Under the pieces are notes generated by a model. It was not told where the DNA came from. It made no database searches and saw only the letters and a program-made list of their open reading frames with translations. This document shows positions 20,746 through 29,932 of a stretch of DNA of 64,000 nucleotides, piece by piece (the stretch's first letter is position 1; each line of letters opens with the position of its first letter). Source of the DNA: Bordetella parapertussis (lineage in GTDB: Bacteria > Pseudomonadota > Gammaproteobacteria > Burkholderiales > Casimicrobiaceae). The stretch is taken from the NCBI GenBank assembly GCA_943331295.2, contig CALQLA020000007.1, positions 62,001 to 126,000 of the forward strand, read 5' to 3'. The translations under genes were made by a program, and so were the position numbers.

Positions 20746-21921
20746 TCAGCGCCGCAACTCCGGCGCGATCATGCCGATTGCCTCGGGCCCGGTCGACGCC
20801 GCCGCGTCATCCGGCTCCGACTGTGCACGCTCGCGGTGCATCAGGATCTCGCCGGCGACCGCCACCGCGATCGTGCCGGGCTCCTTGCTTCGTATTGGTG
20901 CGAACGCGGTGCCGATCGGACAGGTGAGGCGCGCCGTCGCGTCGGCGCCGAACCCGCGCTGCGCGGCGCGGCGCTCGAACTGCGCCCGCTTCGGCCGCGA
21001 GCCGATCATCCCGAGGTAGCGCCAGTCGTCGCGCGCCAGCGCGGCCAGCGCGAGGTCGAAGTCGAGCGCGTGGCTGTGCGTGGTGATCACCACGTAGCTG
21101 CCGGGCGGCGCCGCGGAGAGCTCGGCCTCGGGGACGTCGGTCGCGACGATCTCGACGTTGGGGGGCACGGCGGGCGGAAAGTCTGCCGCGCGCTCGTCGA
21201 TCCAGGTGACGCGCGCCGGCAGCGCGCCCAGCACCTGGACCAGCGCGCGGCCGACGTGGCCGTTGCCGAACACGAGCACGTCGAAGCCGGCGGGACGCAC
21301 GACGTGGACCAGCAGCGTGGCGTCGCCGGCGGCGGCGAGGCCCGTGCCGCCGGCGTCGCCGCCGCGCGTGTCGCGGACCGCGGCGAGGCGCGCGCGCGCC
21401 GCGACGATCGCCGCCGAATCGAGCGGCCCGGCGCCGAGCGTGCCGCGGACGTCGTCGGCGGTGACGACGAGGCGCAGCGAGGCGGCCGGGCCGCCGCCGA
21501 CCACCGCCACCAGCGCGAACGGCGCGGCGGTCCGCTCGCAGGCGCGCACCGCGGCGAGCCACGCGGCGTCGTCCCGGGCGACGGTCTGGAACGCGAGCGT
21601 CGCCACGCCGCCGCAGCACTGGCCGAGCCGCGCGGCGAGCGGGAAGCGGACCAGCCACGTCGCCGCCGGCGTGGCGTCGTCGCCGGTGCCGGACAGCGCC
21701 TCGCGCGCGAGACGCGTCGCCTCGAATTCGAGATGGCCGCCGCCGATGGTTCCAGCCGCCGCACCGGGCGTGACGATCATCGCCGCGCCCGACTCGCGCG
21801 GCGCCGAGCCGCGCGTGTCGGCCACCGTGACCACGACGGCGCGCTCGCAGCGCGCGAGCGCCGCGGCGAGCGCATCGGGCCAGCCGCCGCGACGCGCGGG
21901 CACGGGCGTCGCGTCCGTCAT
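20746..21921 (-). CDS. xdhC: Xanthine dehydrogenase accessory protein XdhC
   Basis: VTVADTRGSAPRESGAAMIVTPGAAAGTIGGGHLE; LVFGNGHVGRALVQVLG; WRYLGMIGSRPKRAQF. Confidence 0.95.
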   Translation of the reverse strand: MTDATPVPARRGGWPDALAAALARCERAVVVTVADTRGSAPRESGAAMIVTPGAAAGTIGGGHLEFEATRLAREALSGTGDDATPAATWLVRFPLAARLGQCCGGVATLAFQTVARDDAAWLAAVRACERTAAPFALVAVVGGGPAASLRLVVTADDVRGTLGAGPLDSAAIVAARARLAAVRDTRGGDAGGTGLAAAGDATLLVHVVRPAGFDVLVFGNGHVGRALVQVLGALPARVTWIDERAADFPPAVPPNVEIVATDVPEAELSAAPPGSYVVITTHSHALDFDLALAALARDDWRYLGMIGSRPKRAQFERRAAQRGFGADATARLTCPIGTAFAPIRSKEPGTIAVAVAGEILMHRERAQSEPDDAAASTGPEAIGMIAPELRR

Positions 21922-24239
21922 GGCGCGCCGCGCTGCGCGACGACGGCGTCGTAGATCGCCTCGGCGGTCGCCGGCGCGTCGAGTGCGGGCGACCGCCGGC
22001 CATCGCCCGCGCTCGCGATCGCGTCGCGAATCGCGTGGAACGCGGACAGCGCGAGCATCAGCGGCGGCTCGCCGACCGCCTTCGACCGGTGGATCGTGTC
22101 CACGCGGTTCGGCGCGTCGTGGAAGTCGACGCGAAAGGCGGCAGGGCATTCGCGCGCGGTCGGGATCTTGTACGTCGACGGCGAATGCGTCTTCAGCGCG
22201 CCGTCGTCGTTCCACCACAGCGCCTCCATCGTCAGCCAGCCGTAGCCCTGCAGGTAGCCGCCCTCGACCTGTCCGCGGTCGAGCGCCGGGTTGAGCGAGC
22301 TGCCCGCGTCGTGCAGGATGTCCACGGCGACGAGCCGGCACTCGCCGGTCAGCGTATCGATCGCCACTTCGCTGACCGCGGCGCCGTACGCGAAATAGTG
22401 GAACGGCCGGCCGGTGCGCGTCTGCCGGTCGTAGTGGATGTCGGGCGTCGCGTAGAAGCCGGTGGCCGAGAGCGGCACGCGCGCCATGTAGGCGCTGCGC
22501 GCGAAATCGGCGAACGCGATCGTCCGTTCCCCGGCGTGCACCGCGTCGCCCTCGAAGCGCACCGCGTCGGGAGCCACGTCGAACGTCCGCGCCGCGTGGG
22601 CGACGAGCGCGGCCTTCAGCCGGCGCGCCGCGTCGCGCGCGGCCATGCCGTTGAGATCGCTGCCCGACGACGCGGCGGTCGGCGCTGCGTTCGGCACCTT
22701 GCTCGTGTCCGCCGCGCTGACGCGGACGCGCGCGACGCCGACGCCGAGCTCGTGGGCGACGACCTGCGCGACCTTGGTGAACAGGCCCTGGCCCATCTCG
22801 GTGCCGCCGTGGTTCACGAGCAGCGTGCCGTCGCTGTACAGGTGGAGCAGCGCGCCCGCCTGGTTGTAGTGCGTCGCGGTGAACGAGATGCCGAACTTCA
22901 CCGGCGTCAGCGCGATGCCGCGCTTCACCACCGGCTGCGCGCGGTTCCACTCGCGGATCTCGCGCCGGCGCTCGCGGTAGCGCGACGTCACCTCGATCTG
23001 CGCGAGCAGCGCGGGGGCGATGTTGTCGTCCACGGTCATCCCGTACGGCGTGACGTTGCGCGTGCCGGTGCCGTAGAGGTTGATCCGGCGGACGTCGAGC
23101 GGATCGCGGCCGAGGCTGCGCGCGATCTCGTCGATGACGTACTCGATCGCGAACATGCCCTGCGGACCGCCGAAGCCGCGGAATGCCGTGTCCGAGACGG
23201 TGTTGGTGCGGCAGCGGTACGAGTGCAGCGCCACGTCGGACAGCCAGTAGCAGTTGTCGGCGTGGAACATGGCGCGGTCGTTGATCGGCCCCGACAGGTC
23301 GGCCGAGAACCCGCAGCGGGACGCGAGCGTGAGGTCGAGGCCGACGATGCGGCCGGCGGCGTCGAAGCCCACGTCGTAGGTGTAGCGGAACGCGTGCCGC
23401 TTGCCCGTCATGATCATGTCGTCGTCGCGGTCGAGCCGGAACTTCACGGGCCGCCCGGTCCGGCGCGCGAGGATCGCGGCGAGGCACGCGAACTGCGACA
23501 TCTGCGTCTCCTTGCCGCCGAAGCCGCCGCCCATTCGCCGGCACAGCACCGTCACGTCGTGCGCGGCGACGCCGAGCGCGCCGGCGACCATATGCTGGAC
23601 TTCGCCGGGGTGCTGCGTCGAGCAGTGAACCCGCATGCCGCCGTCTTCCTGCGGCAGCGCGAGCGCGATCTGGCCTTCGAGGTAGAAGTGGTCCTGGCCG
23701 CCGCTGGCACAGGCGCCGCGCAGCCGGTGCGGCGCCGAGGCGAGCGCGGCGGCGGGGTCGCCGCGGACGAGGTGCGCGGGCGGCAGCACCCACGATTGCG
23801 CGGCCAGCGCGTCGTCGATGGTCAGGATCGCCGGCAGCGGGTCGATCGCGACGACGCCTGCCTTGGCCGCGCGGCGCGCGGCGGTCGCCGACGTGGCGGC
23901 GACGGCGAACACCGGCTGGCCGACGAACTGCACGGTGCCGTCGGCGAGGATCGGATCGTCGCTCGCGATCGGCCCCACGTCGTTGACGCCCGGGATGTCG
24001 GCTGCGGTGATGACGGCGATCACGCCCGGCGCGCGCCGCACGCGTTCGAGGTCGACCGTGGCGATCCGTCCGTGCGCGACGGGGCTCGTGCCGACCGCCG
24101 CGTGGAGCATCCCGCGCGGCTCGGCGATGTCGTCGGTGTAGGTCGCCTCGCCCGCGACGTGCAGGTGCGCCGAGTCGTGGGCGAGGCCGGCGCCGATGAC
24201 GCGCGAACCGCCAGCCGGCACCGCGTGGCCGTCGCTCAC
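21918..24239 (-). CDS. xdhB: Xanthine dehydrogenase molybdopterin-binding subunit
   Basis: GSRVIGAGLAHDSAHLHVAGEATYTDDIAEPRGMLHAAVGTSPVAHG...RAFRGFGGPQG; ATGA overlaps with xdhC and xdhA. Confidence 0.96.
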   Translation of the reverse strand: MSDGHAVPAGGSRVIGAGLAHDSAHLHVAGEATYTDDIAEPRGMLHAAVGTSPVAHGRIATVDLERVRRAPGVIAVITAADIPGVNDVGPIASDDPILADGTVQFVGQPVFAVAATSATAARRAAKAGVVAIDPLPAILTIDDALAAQSWVLPPAHLVRGDPAAALASAPHRLRGACASGGQDHFYLEGQIALALPQEDGGMRVHCSTQHPGEVQHMVAGALGVAAHDVTVLCRRMGGGFGGKETQMSQFACLAAILARRTGRPVKFRLDRDDDMIMTGKRHAFRYTYDVGFDAAGRIVGLDLTLASRCGFSADLSGPINDRAMFHADNCYWLSDVALHSYRCRTNTVSDTAFRGFGGPQGMFAIEYVIDEIARSLGRDPLDVRRINLYGTGTRNVTPYGMTVDDNIAPALLAQIEVTSRYRERRREIREWNRAQPVVKRGIALTPVKFGISFTATHYNQAGALLHLYSDGTLLVNHGGTEMGQGLFTKVAQVVAHELGVGVARVRVSAADTSKVPNAAPTAASSGSDLNGMAARDAARRLKAALVAHAARTFDVAPDAVRFEGDAVHAGERTIAFADFARSAYMARVPLSATGFYATPDIHYDRQTRTGRPFHYFAYGAAVSEVAIDTLTGECRLVAVDILHDAGSSLNPALDRGQVEGGYLQGYGWLTMEALWWNDDGALKTHSPSTYKIPTARECPAAFRVDFHDAPNRVDTIHRSKAVGEPPLMLALSAFHAIRDAIASAGDGRRSPALDAPATAEAIYDAVVAQRGAP

Positions 24240-25783
24240 GCGGCGACCTCGCCGACCCGCGTCACCGCGCGGACGGGGCCGGCGTCGGCGGCCGTCTCGT
24301 GCCAGCAGCGCAGCAGCAGCGCGCCCAGCATCGCGCGCCGGTAGCCGGCGGTGGCGCGCATGTCGGTGAGCGGCGAAAATTCAGCTGCGAGCGCGGCGGC
24401 GGCGGCATCCGCGGTCGCGCGGTTCCAGAGGCGGCCGGCCAGGAGCGCCTCGGTGACGGGCGCCCGGGAGGGCGTCGCCGCGACGCCCCCGCAACCTATC
24501 CGTGCCGCGACGATGCGCTCGCCGTCGAGATCGAGGCGCACGCCGACGAACACCGCCGAGATGTCCTGGTCGAATCGCCGGCTGACCTTGTAGGCGCGCA
24601 CGACCGGGCCGCGGCCTGCAGCCGCCGGCCGCTTCGGAACCCGGATCGCGGCGACGAACTCGTCCGCCGCGCGCGCCGTCCGCCGGTACGCGACGTAGAA
24701 CGCCTCGAGCGGCAGTTCGCGCGACGTGCAGCCGCCCCGGCCGTCGGCGCCGCACAGCACGACGGCGGCACCGAGCGCGATCAGCGCGGGCATCGAGTCG
24801 CCGATCGGCGAGCCGTTCGCGACGTTGCCGCCCAGCGTGCCCGAGTTGCGGATGGGCACCGACGCGAACCGCTGCCACGCCTCGGCGAGTTCCGGCCACT
24901 CGGCGTCGAGCGCGGCGAACGCGTCGGCGAGCGTGGCGGCGGCGCCGATCTCCAGCATGGGCCCGGCGGCGCCGGCTGTCGCGCGTATCGCCGCCAGCTC
25001 GCGCACCTGCCCGACGTGGATGATGTCGGGCAGCACGCGCCGCTCCTTGGTCACCCACAGGCCGACGTCGGTGCCGCCGGCTACGATCTGCGCACCGGGA
25101 TTCGCCGCGACGAGCTGGGCCAGCGCGGCGAGCGTGACGGGGGCGAGGAAGCGCTGCGCGCCGTCGGTGTACTCGAAGGTGTCCGTGCGCGCGAGCGCAG
25201 CCAGCGTCGCGATCGTCGCCGCCTCGGCGTCGCTCGCGCGGCGCGTGCCGTCGGCATCCACGCCCGGCCCCCGCCACCCGTCCGGCGCCGGGAGGTCGTA
25301 CATCGCCTGGGCCGCGTCGGCGATGGGCCGGTAGCCGGTGCACCGGCACAGGTTGCCCGACAGCGCGTCGTGCACCGCGTCGCGCGACGGCCGGTGCACG
25401 TTCTTGTAGAGCGCGAAGAGGCTCATCGCGAACCCGGGCGTGCAGAACCCGCACTGCGACGCATGGCACGCGATCAGCGCCTGCTGCACCGGGTGCGGTG
25501 TCCCGTCGTCGCCGCGGAGGCTCTCGACCGTGTGGACGGCCTTGCCGTCGACGGTGGGCAGCAGCCGGATGCAGGCATTGACCGCCCGCCAGGCGGGCGC
25601 GCCGTCCGCGTCGCGTTCGAGGATCGCGACGGTGCACGCCCCGCAGTCGCCCTCGGCGCAGCCCTCCTTGGTGCCGGTGAGGTGCGCGCGCTCGCGCAGG
25701 TACTCGAGCAGCGTCGTCTGCGGCGACAGCCCCGAGGCTGCGACGAGGTGGCCGTTGAGCAGGAAGCGGACCGGATCGTTCAC
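24236..25783 (-). CDS. xdhA: Xanthine dehydrogenase small subunit (2Fe-2S/FAD)
   Basis: VRFLLNGHLVAASGLSPQTTLLEYLRERAHLTGTKEGCAEGDCGACTVA; CGFCTPGFAMSLFALY; GNLCRCTGYRPIADA. GTG start 25783 inferred. Confidence 0.95.
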   Translation of the reverse strand: MNDPVRFLLNGHLVAASGLSPQTTLLEYLRERAHLTGTKEGCAEGDCGACTVAILERDADGAPAWRAVNACIRLLPTVDGKAVHTVESLRGDDGTPHPVQQALIACHASQCGFCTPGFAMSLFALYKNVHRPSRDAVHDALSGNLCRCTGYRPIADAAQAMYDLPAPDGWRGPGVDADGTRRASDAEAATIATLAALARTDTFEYTDGAQRFLAPVTLAALAQLVAANPGAQIVAGGTDVGLWVTKERRVLPDIIHVGQVRELAAIRATAGAAGPMLEIGAAATLADAFAALDAEWPELAEAWQRFASVPIRNSGTLGGNVANGSPIGDSMPALIALGAAVVLCGADGRGGCTSRELPLEAFYVAYRRTARAADEFVAAIRVPKRPAAAGRGPVVRAYKVSRRFDQDISAVFVGVRLDLDGERIVAARIGCGGVAATPSRAPVTEALLAGRLWNRATADAAAAALAAEFSPLTDMRATAGYRRAMLGALLLRCWHETAADAGPVRAVTRVGEVAA

Positions 25784-25888
25784 TGGGCTGCCTTCGTGCT
25801 TCGCACTCCGGTATTCGCGCTTGCGACGGCCCGGCGCACTCATGATGCCAGGGGGAAGCGTCGGGCGACGATAGCACAACGACCGGGC

Positions 25889-25920
25889 GAAAAAAACGAG
25901 GGCCCGCGAACGGGCCCTCG
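25889..25920 (-). terminator. Rho-independent terminator of the SYLF-domain gene
   Basis: On the minus strand CGAGGGCCCG-TTCG-CGGGCCCTCG followed by TTTTTT. Confidence 0.88.
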
Positions 25921-25945
25921 TCGACTTGCCGTTGCGGCGCGGCGG

Positions 25946-26632
25946 TTACTTGCCGGCGGCCTTCGCGACTTGCGCGAGCAGCGGATCGGCGGCCTTGTTC
26001 GACACCGTCATGCGGACGAGGATGTCCGGCGGCAGCACTTTCTTGCCGAAGAAGGCCTCGTTCCAGTCGTCGGAGGTCTTGACGACGGTGCCGTCGAGGT
26101 TGAGGCCGCCGTAGACGCCCTTGGAGCGGCTGAAGGCGATCAGGTCGGCAACCACGTCCGACTTGGCGCCGGCGCCGACCGGGCCCGCAGCGACGCTGGC
26201 ATCGCCGCCCATCTTGAACGAGCTCGACAGCAGCGAGTTGAGGCCCTTTTCGGTCATCACCAGCGTGATGGTTTCCGACACGGCGACACCGGCCTGGAAG
26301 CCGACGCTGGCCGTGGCCAGCGTGTAGAACGCCGGGCCGACCCACTTGCCGGTCTTCGCATCGTGCACGACCAGCACGGCACGGCCACCCGATCCGCCGA
26401 AGATGAAGCCGGCCTTGACGATTTCCGGCGCGATCAGCACGGCCTTGGCGCGGCCCAGGTTCTGCTGGATCCACGTCATTTCCGGATCGCGGACGAAGTT
26501 GGAGAAAGTGGTCTCGGCGCTGCTGATCAGCTTCTGCTGTTCGCTCTGGGCGCTCGCGACCGGCGCGAACGCAACAGTGGCGACGGCGGCCACCATGGCG
26601 ACGACGGTGCTGCGAAGGGTATTCATGTTCAT
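25946..26632 (-). CDS. SYLF/YSC84-domain secreted lipid-binding protein
   Basis: AKAVLIAPEIVKAGFIFGGSGGRAVLVV...GFQAGVAVSETITLVMTEKGLNSLLSSSFKMGGDASVAAGPVG. Confidence 0.9.
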   Translation of the reverse strand: MNMNTLRSTVVAMVAAVATVAFAPVASAQSEQQKLISSAETTFSNFVRDPEMTWIQQNLGRAKAVLIAPEIVKAGFIFGGSGGRAVLVVHDAKTGKWVGPAFYTLATASVGFQAGVAVSETITLVMTEKGLNSLLSSSFKMGGDASVAAGPVGAGAKSDVVADLIAFSRSKGVYGGLNLDGTVVKTSDDWNEAFFGKKVLPPDILVRMTVSNKAADPLLAQVAKAAGK

Positions 26633-26715
26633 TATTTCTCCTTTTCAGGGGCTTAGGATCCCAGCCCGCCATTTTACATGGAATCCCGGGCCGACGCAGC
26701 CGCGCCGGTACCGTG

Positions 26716-27585
26716 CTACTGGGGCACGGAGTTCAGCACGAACATCGCCGCCAGCAGCGCCGTGGGCCGGCCGAATGCCCCGAACCAGCGGGTGAAGATC
26801 GGCTCGATCTCGCCGCCTGCGTAGATCCGGGTCAGCGCGCGGTTCACCTCCAGCCGGAAGTTCGAATCGCCGCGCGGCACCGCGAACGCGAGGGGCTCAT
26901 AGGACAGGTCCTCGCCCAGCAGCGCCAGCTTCGACGGATCCTTGGCCTGCCCGGCGAGGCCGACCAGCTTGATCTTGTCGCTGGCGAAGGCGTCGAGCGA
27001 CCCCGATTCGAGCATGGCCACGCCTTCGTTGCCGTCCTTCAGCCGGGTGACCTTGGCGGTGAGGAGCTTCTCCTTCAGCATCTGGTCGAGCCGCGTCTCG
27101 GTCGTCGTGCCGGCGATCACGCCGATGCGCTTGCCCCCGAGGTCGGCCAGCTTCTGTATCGGGCCCGTCGCCCCGACCAGGAAGCCGCCGCTCTCGACGA
27201 AGATGAGCCCGGAGAAATCGACGACCTCCATCCGGGTCTGCGACGCCGTCGTGTTCGCGCACTCGAGGTCGGCCTTGCCGGTGGCGACCATCTGCACCCG
27301 CTCGGCGGCCGTGCCGACCCGCCAGTTGACCTTGAGGTCCGGCACGCCGACCGTCCGGCCGATCAGCGCGATGACCCTGTTGCAGATGTCGATCGAGTAG
27401 CCCGCCGGCTTGTCATCCTTCTCGATGTACGAGAACGGCATCGAGTCGCCGGAAAACGCGACGGTGATCTGCTTTGCCGCCTTGATCCGTCCGAGCGTGT
27501 CGGGCGCGGCCTGGGCGGCGGCGGGCGCCGGCACGAGGGTGGCGGCGAGCGCCGCGACCAGGAGTCCGAGGAAGATGCGTTGCAT
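26716..27585 (-). CDS. Periplasmic solute-binding protein (amino-acid PBP2 type), orphan
   Basis: DTLGRIKAAKQITVAFSGDSMPFSYIEKDDKPAGYSIDICNRVIALIG... SBP family 3. Confidence 0.9.
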   Translation of the reverse strand: MQRIFLGLLVAALAATLVPAPAAAQAAPDTLGRIKAAKQITVAFSGDSMPFSYIEKDDKPAGYSIDICNRVIALIGRTVGVPDLKVNWRVGTAAERVQMVATGKADLECANTTASQTRMEVVDFSGLIFVESGGFLVGATGPIQKLADLGGKRIGVIAGTTTETRLDQMLKEKLLTAKVTRLKDGNEGVAMLESGSLDAFASDKIKLVGLAGQAKDPSKLALLGEDLSYEPLAFAVPRGDSNFRLEVNRALTRIYAGGEIEPIFTRWFGAFGRPTALLAAMFVLNSVPQ

Positions 27586-27817
27586 GGGGCTGCCTCTGTC
27601 GAATAATGAAGGGATCGCGTCGCGGCGGCCCGTGCGAGTTGCGTGGACGGGGCGGGCGGCCGCGCATTCTATCGCAGGGCGCGGCCTGCCGGTTCCGCTT
27701 GCCGTGGATTCACCGGCCGCGGCCACGGCCGTGCCTCCCGCGCCGCGACGGGCGGCGGGGGGGCAGGCCCCGGGGCTGCGTGCTAAACTCGAAAGGCCAA
27801 TTTTCACGGTCATATCC

Positions 27818-28690
27818 ATGATTCGTCCTGCATTTTTCGCTGCGCTTCCGATCGCTTTCCTCGCCGTCGCCGCAACGGCCCTTCCGGCACTCGCCGCCGA
27901 CGGGCCTGTGCTCGAACGCATCCGGAGTTCGGGCACCGTGACCTTCGCCTACCGCGAGGGCGCCGCGCCATTCTCGTTCAAGGACAGGCGCGGCAAGGTG
28001 CACGGCTACAGCGTCGAGCTCTGCAACCGCATCGCGGCGGCCCTGCAGAAGGACCTGCGGCTGCCCGCCCTCAAGGTCGAGTGGCTCCCGGTCGACGCGG
28101 CCCGGCGGATCGGCGCGATCACCGGCGGCACGGCCGACCTCGAGTGCGGCACGACGACGATCACGCTGACCCGCATGCAGAGCGTGGACTTCAGCGTGCC
28201 GATCTTCGTCGACGGCGGCAGCGTGCTGGTCGCCGGCAAGGCGCAGCTGAAGCGGCTCGCGGACCTCAAGGGCAAGCGCGTGGCCGTCATCGGCAACACG
28301 ACGACGGAGCAGGCCTTGAAGCGCGCGCTCGACCAGGTGGACGCGTCGGCCACGCTGGTCACGGTCAAGGATGGCGAGGCGGGCCTCGCGCTGCTCCAGC
28401 AGGGCAAGGTCGACGGCTACGCCGGCGATCGCATCGTGCTGGCCGGCATCCGGAACAGCCTCCCCGAATCCAGCGGGCTCGAACTGATGGAAGGCGACTT
28501 CTCGTTCGAGCCGTACGCGCTGATGATGTCGCGCACCGACCCCGATTTCCGGCTCGCGGTGAACCGCGCGCTGGTGGGCCTCTACCGGAGCGGCGAGATC
28601 GACGGGATCTTCCAGCAATGGCTGGGCGGCCTCGGACGGCCCGGCCCGCTGCTGCATTCGATGTTCTATCTCAACACGTTGCCGGAGTGA
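27818..28690 (+). CDS. Periplasmic solute-binding protein (amino-acid PBP2 type), orphan paralogue
   Basis: PVLERIRSSGTVTFAYREGAAPFSFKDRRGKVHGYSVELCNRIAAAL...; aligns throughout with the 26716-27585 product. Confidence 0.9.
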   Translation: MIRPAFFAALPIAFLAVAATALPALAADGPVLERIRSSGTVTFAYREGAAPFSFKDRRGKVHGYSVELCNRIAAALQKDLRLPALKVEWLPVDAARRIGAITGGTADLECGTTTITLTRMQSVDFSVPIFVDGGSVLVAGKAQLKRLADLKGKRVAVIGNTTTEQALKRALDQVDASATLVTVKDGEAGLALLQQGKVDGYAGDRIVLAGIRNSLPESSGLELMEGDFSFEPYALMMSRTDPDFRLAVNRALVGLYRSGEIDGIFQQWLGGLGRPGPLLHSMFYLNTLPE

Positions 28691-28694
28691 GCCG

Positions 28695-29177
28695 ATGACG
28701 AACGCTTCGTTGCCGGCCGCGCGCGCCGGTCGCCTGCTGTGCACCGTGCTGGTCGCCGCGCTCGCCCTCGCGGCCGCGGCGCCGGGCCTCGCGCAGACCG
28801 CCGCCGCCGCCGCCGCCGCCGAGTGTGGCGCCTGCGGCAAGGTCGAGTCGATCCGCGTCGCTACCGCGAACCAGCAGTGGACGCCGCTGGGCACCGGCGT
28901 CGGCGTCGGTGGCGTCCCGAGCCTGGGCGACACGCCGGCGGGCATCACCTCGTACAAGATCGGCCCGGGGCTCTCGAACCAGGGCATGGTCGTCCTCGGC
29001 TCGGCCGGCGGCGCGGCCTACAAGAAGACCCCGAATTCGTTCGAGCAGAGGCGGTGGGAGGTGACGGTCAGGATGGATGCGGGCGGCATGCGCATCCTCA
29101 GCCTTTCCTACGAGCCGTACGTCCAGGAAGGCGATCACGTCCGCGTTTCCGGCAACAGCCTTGAACTCGCCGATTAG
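28695..29177 (+). CDS. Secreted glycine-zipper/SlyB-like hypothetical protein
   Basis: Signal peptide, CGACGKVESIR, GSAGGAAYKKT, WEVTVRMDAGGMRILSLSYEPYVQEGDHVRVSGNSLEL. Confidence 0.65.
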   Translation: MTNASLPAARAGRLLCTVLVAALALAAAAPGLAQTAAAAAAAECGACGKVESIRVATANQQWTPLGTGVGVGGVPSLGDTPAGITSYKIGPGLSNQGMVVLGSAGGAAYKKTPNSFEQRRWEVTVRMDAGGMRILSLSYEPYVQEGDHVRVSGNSLELAD

Positions 29178-29287
29178 TCCACCCGGCCGCAGCGCGAAAG
29201 CTGCGCCGTCCCGGCAAGTGGCTGCCCGCGCAGAACGCGCCCCCGCGCGCGGAAGAAAGTCGTTGAAACCATGAACAGGAAACCGCA

Positions 29288-29860
29288 ATGACGAAGAACT
29301 TCCTCCGGAGCCTCGCGCTCCTCGTCGCGGCATTCGCGCTGAACGCCGCCGCGCAGCAACCGAAGGTCGAGGCCGCCAAGGGCGCAGTCGAGGTCAGCAC
29401 GCTCACGGCGAAGATCGAGTCGATCGACATGGCGAGCCGCGTGGTCACGGTCAAGGGCCCGCTGGGGCGCGTGGTCGCGATCAAGGTCGACGACCGCGTC
29501 AAGAACCTGGCGCAGGTGAAAGCCGGCGACGAGATCGTGCTGAAGTACGCCGAAGCCGTGTCCGTCGCGCTGACCAAGGGCGGCGCCGGGCGCAGCGAGA
29601 CGGTGACGTCCCAGCCGCCGGTGACCGCGCCCGCCGGCGCCAAGCCGGGCGTGGCGGCCGCGCAGCAGACGAAGATCGTGGCGAAGATCGACAAGGTCGA
29701 CGCGTCGCGCCAGGTCGCGCTGCTCGAAGGCCCGAACGGCCGCTACGTCGAGGTCAAGGTCAAGGACCCCGCCGTGTTCAAGGAACTGAAGGCCGGCGAC
29801 AACGTCGAGGTGACGTACACCGAGGCCGTGGTCGTCGAGGTCGTGACGCCGAAGAAGTAA
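29288..29860 (+). CDS. Secreted protein with two internal repeats of a small beta-rich domain
   Basis: TAKIESIDMASRVVTVKGPLGRVVAIKVDDRVKNLAQVKAGDEIVLKYAEAVSVAL vs VAKIDKVDASRQVALLEGPNGRYVEVKVKDPAVFKELKAGDNVEVTYTEAVVVEV. Confidence 0.75.
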   Translation: MTKNFLRSLALLVAAFALNAAAQQPKVEAAKGAVEVSTLTAKIESIDMASRVVTVKGPLGRVVAIKVDDRVKNLAQVKAGDEIVLKYAEAVSVALTKGGAGRSETVTSQPPVTAPAGAKPGVAAAQQTKIVAKIDKVDASRQVALLEGPNGRYVEVKVKDPAVFKELKAGDNVEVTYTEAVVVEVVTPKK

Positions 29861-29932
29861 CCCGTCGCTGCGCCCGGACCCGAGGAGCCCTACGCCGATG
29901 ACCGCGGGCCGCTCCGCGCGCGGGAGTTCCAA

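Noticed and set aside
20746-23793. 1015-aa ORF combining shadow sequence with XdhC
   Set aside because: Only the C-terminal 392 codons (from ATG 21921) are XdhC; the upstream part is out-of-frame xdhB.
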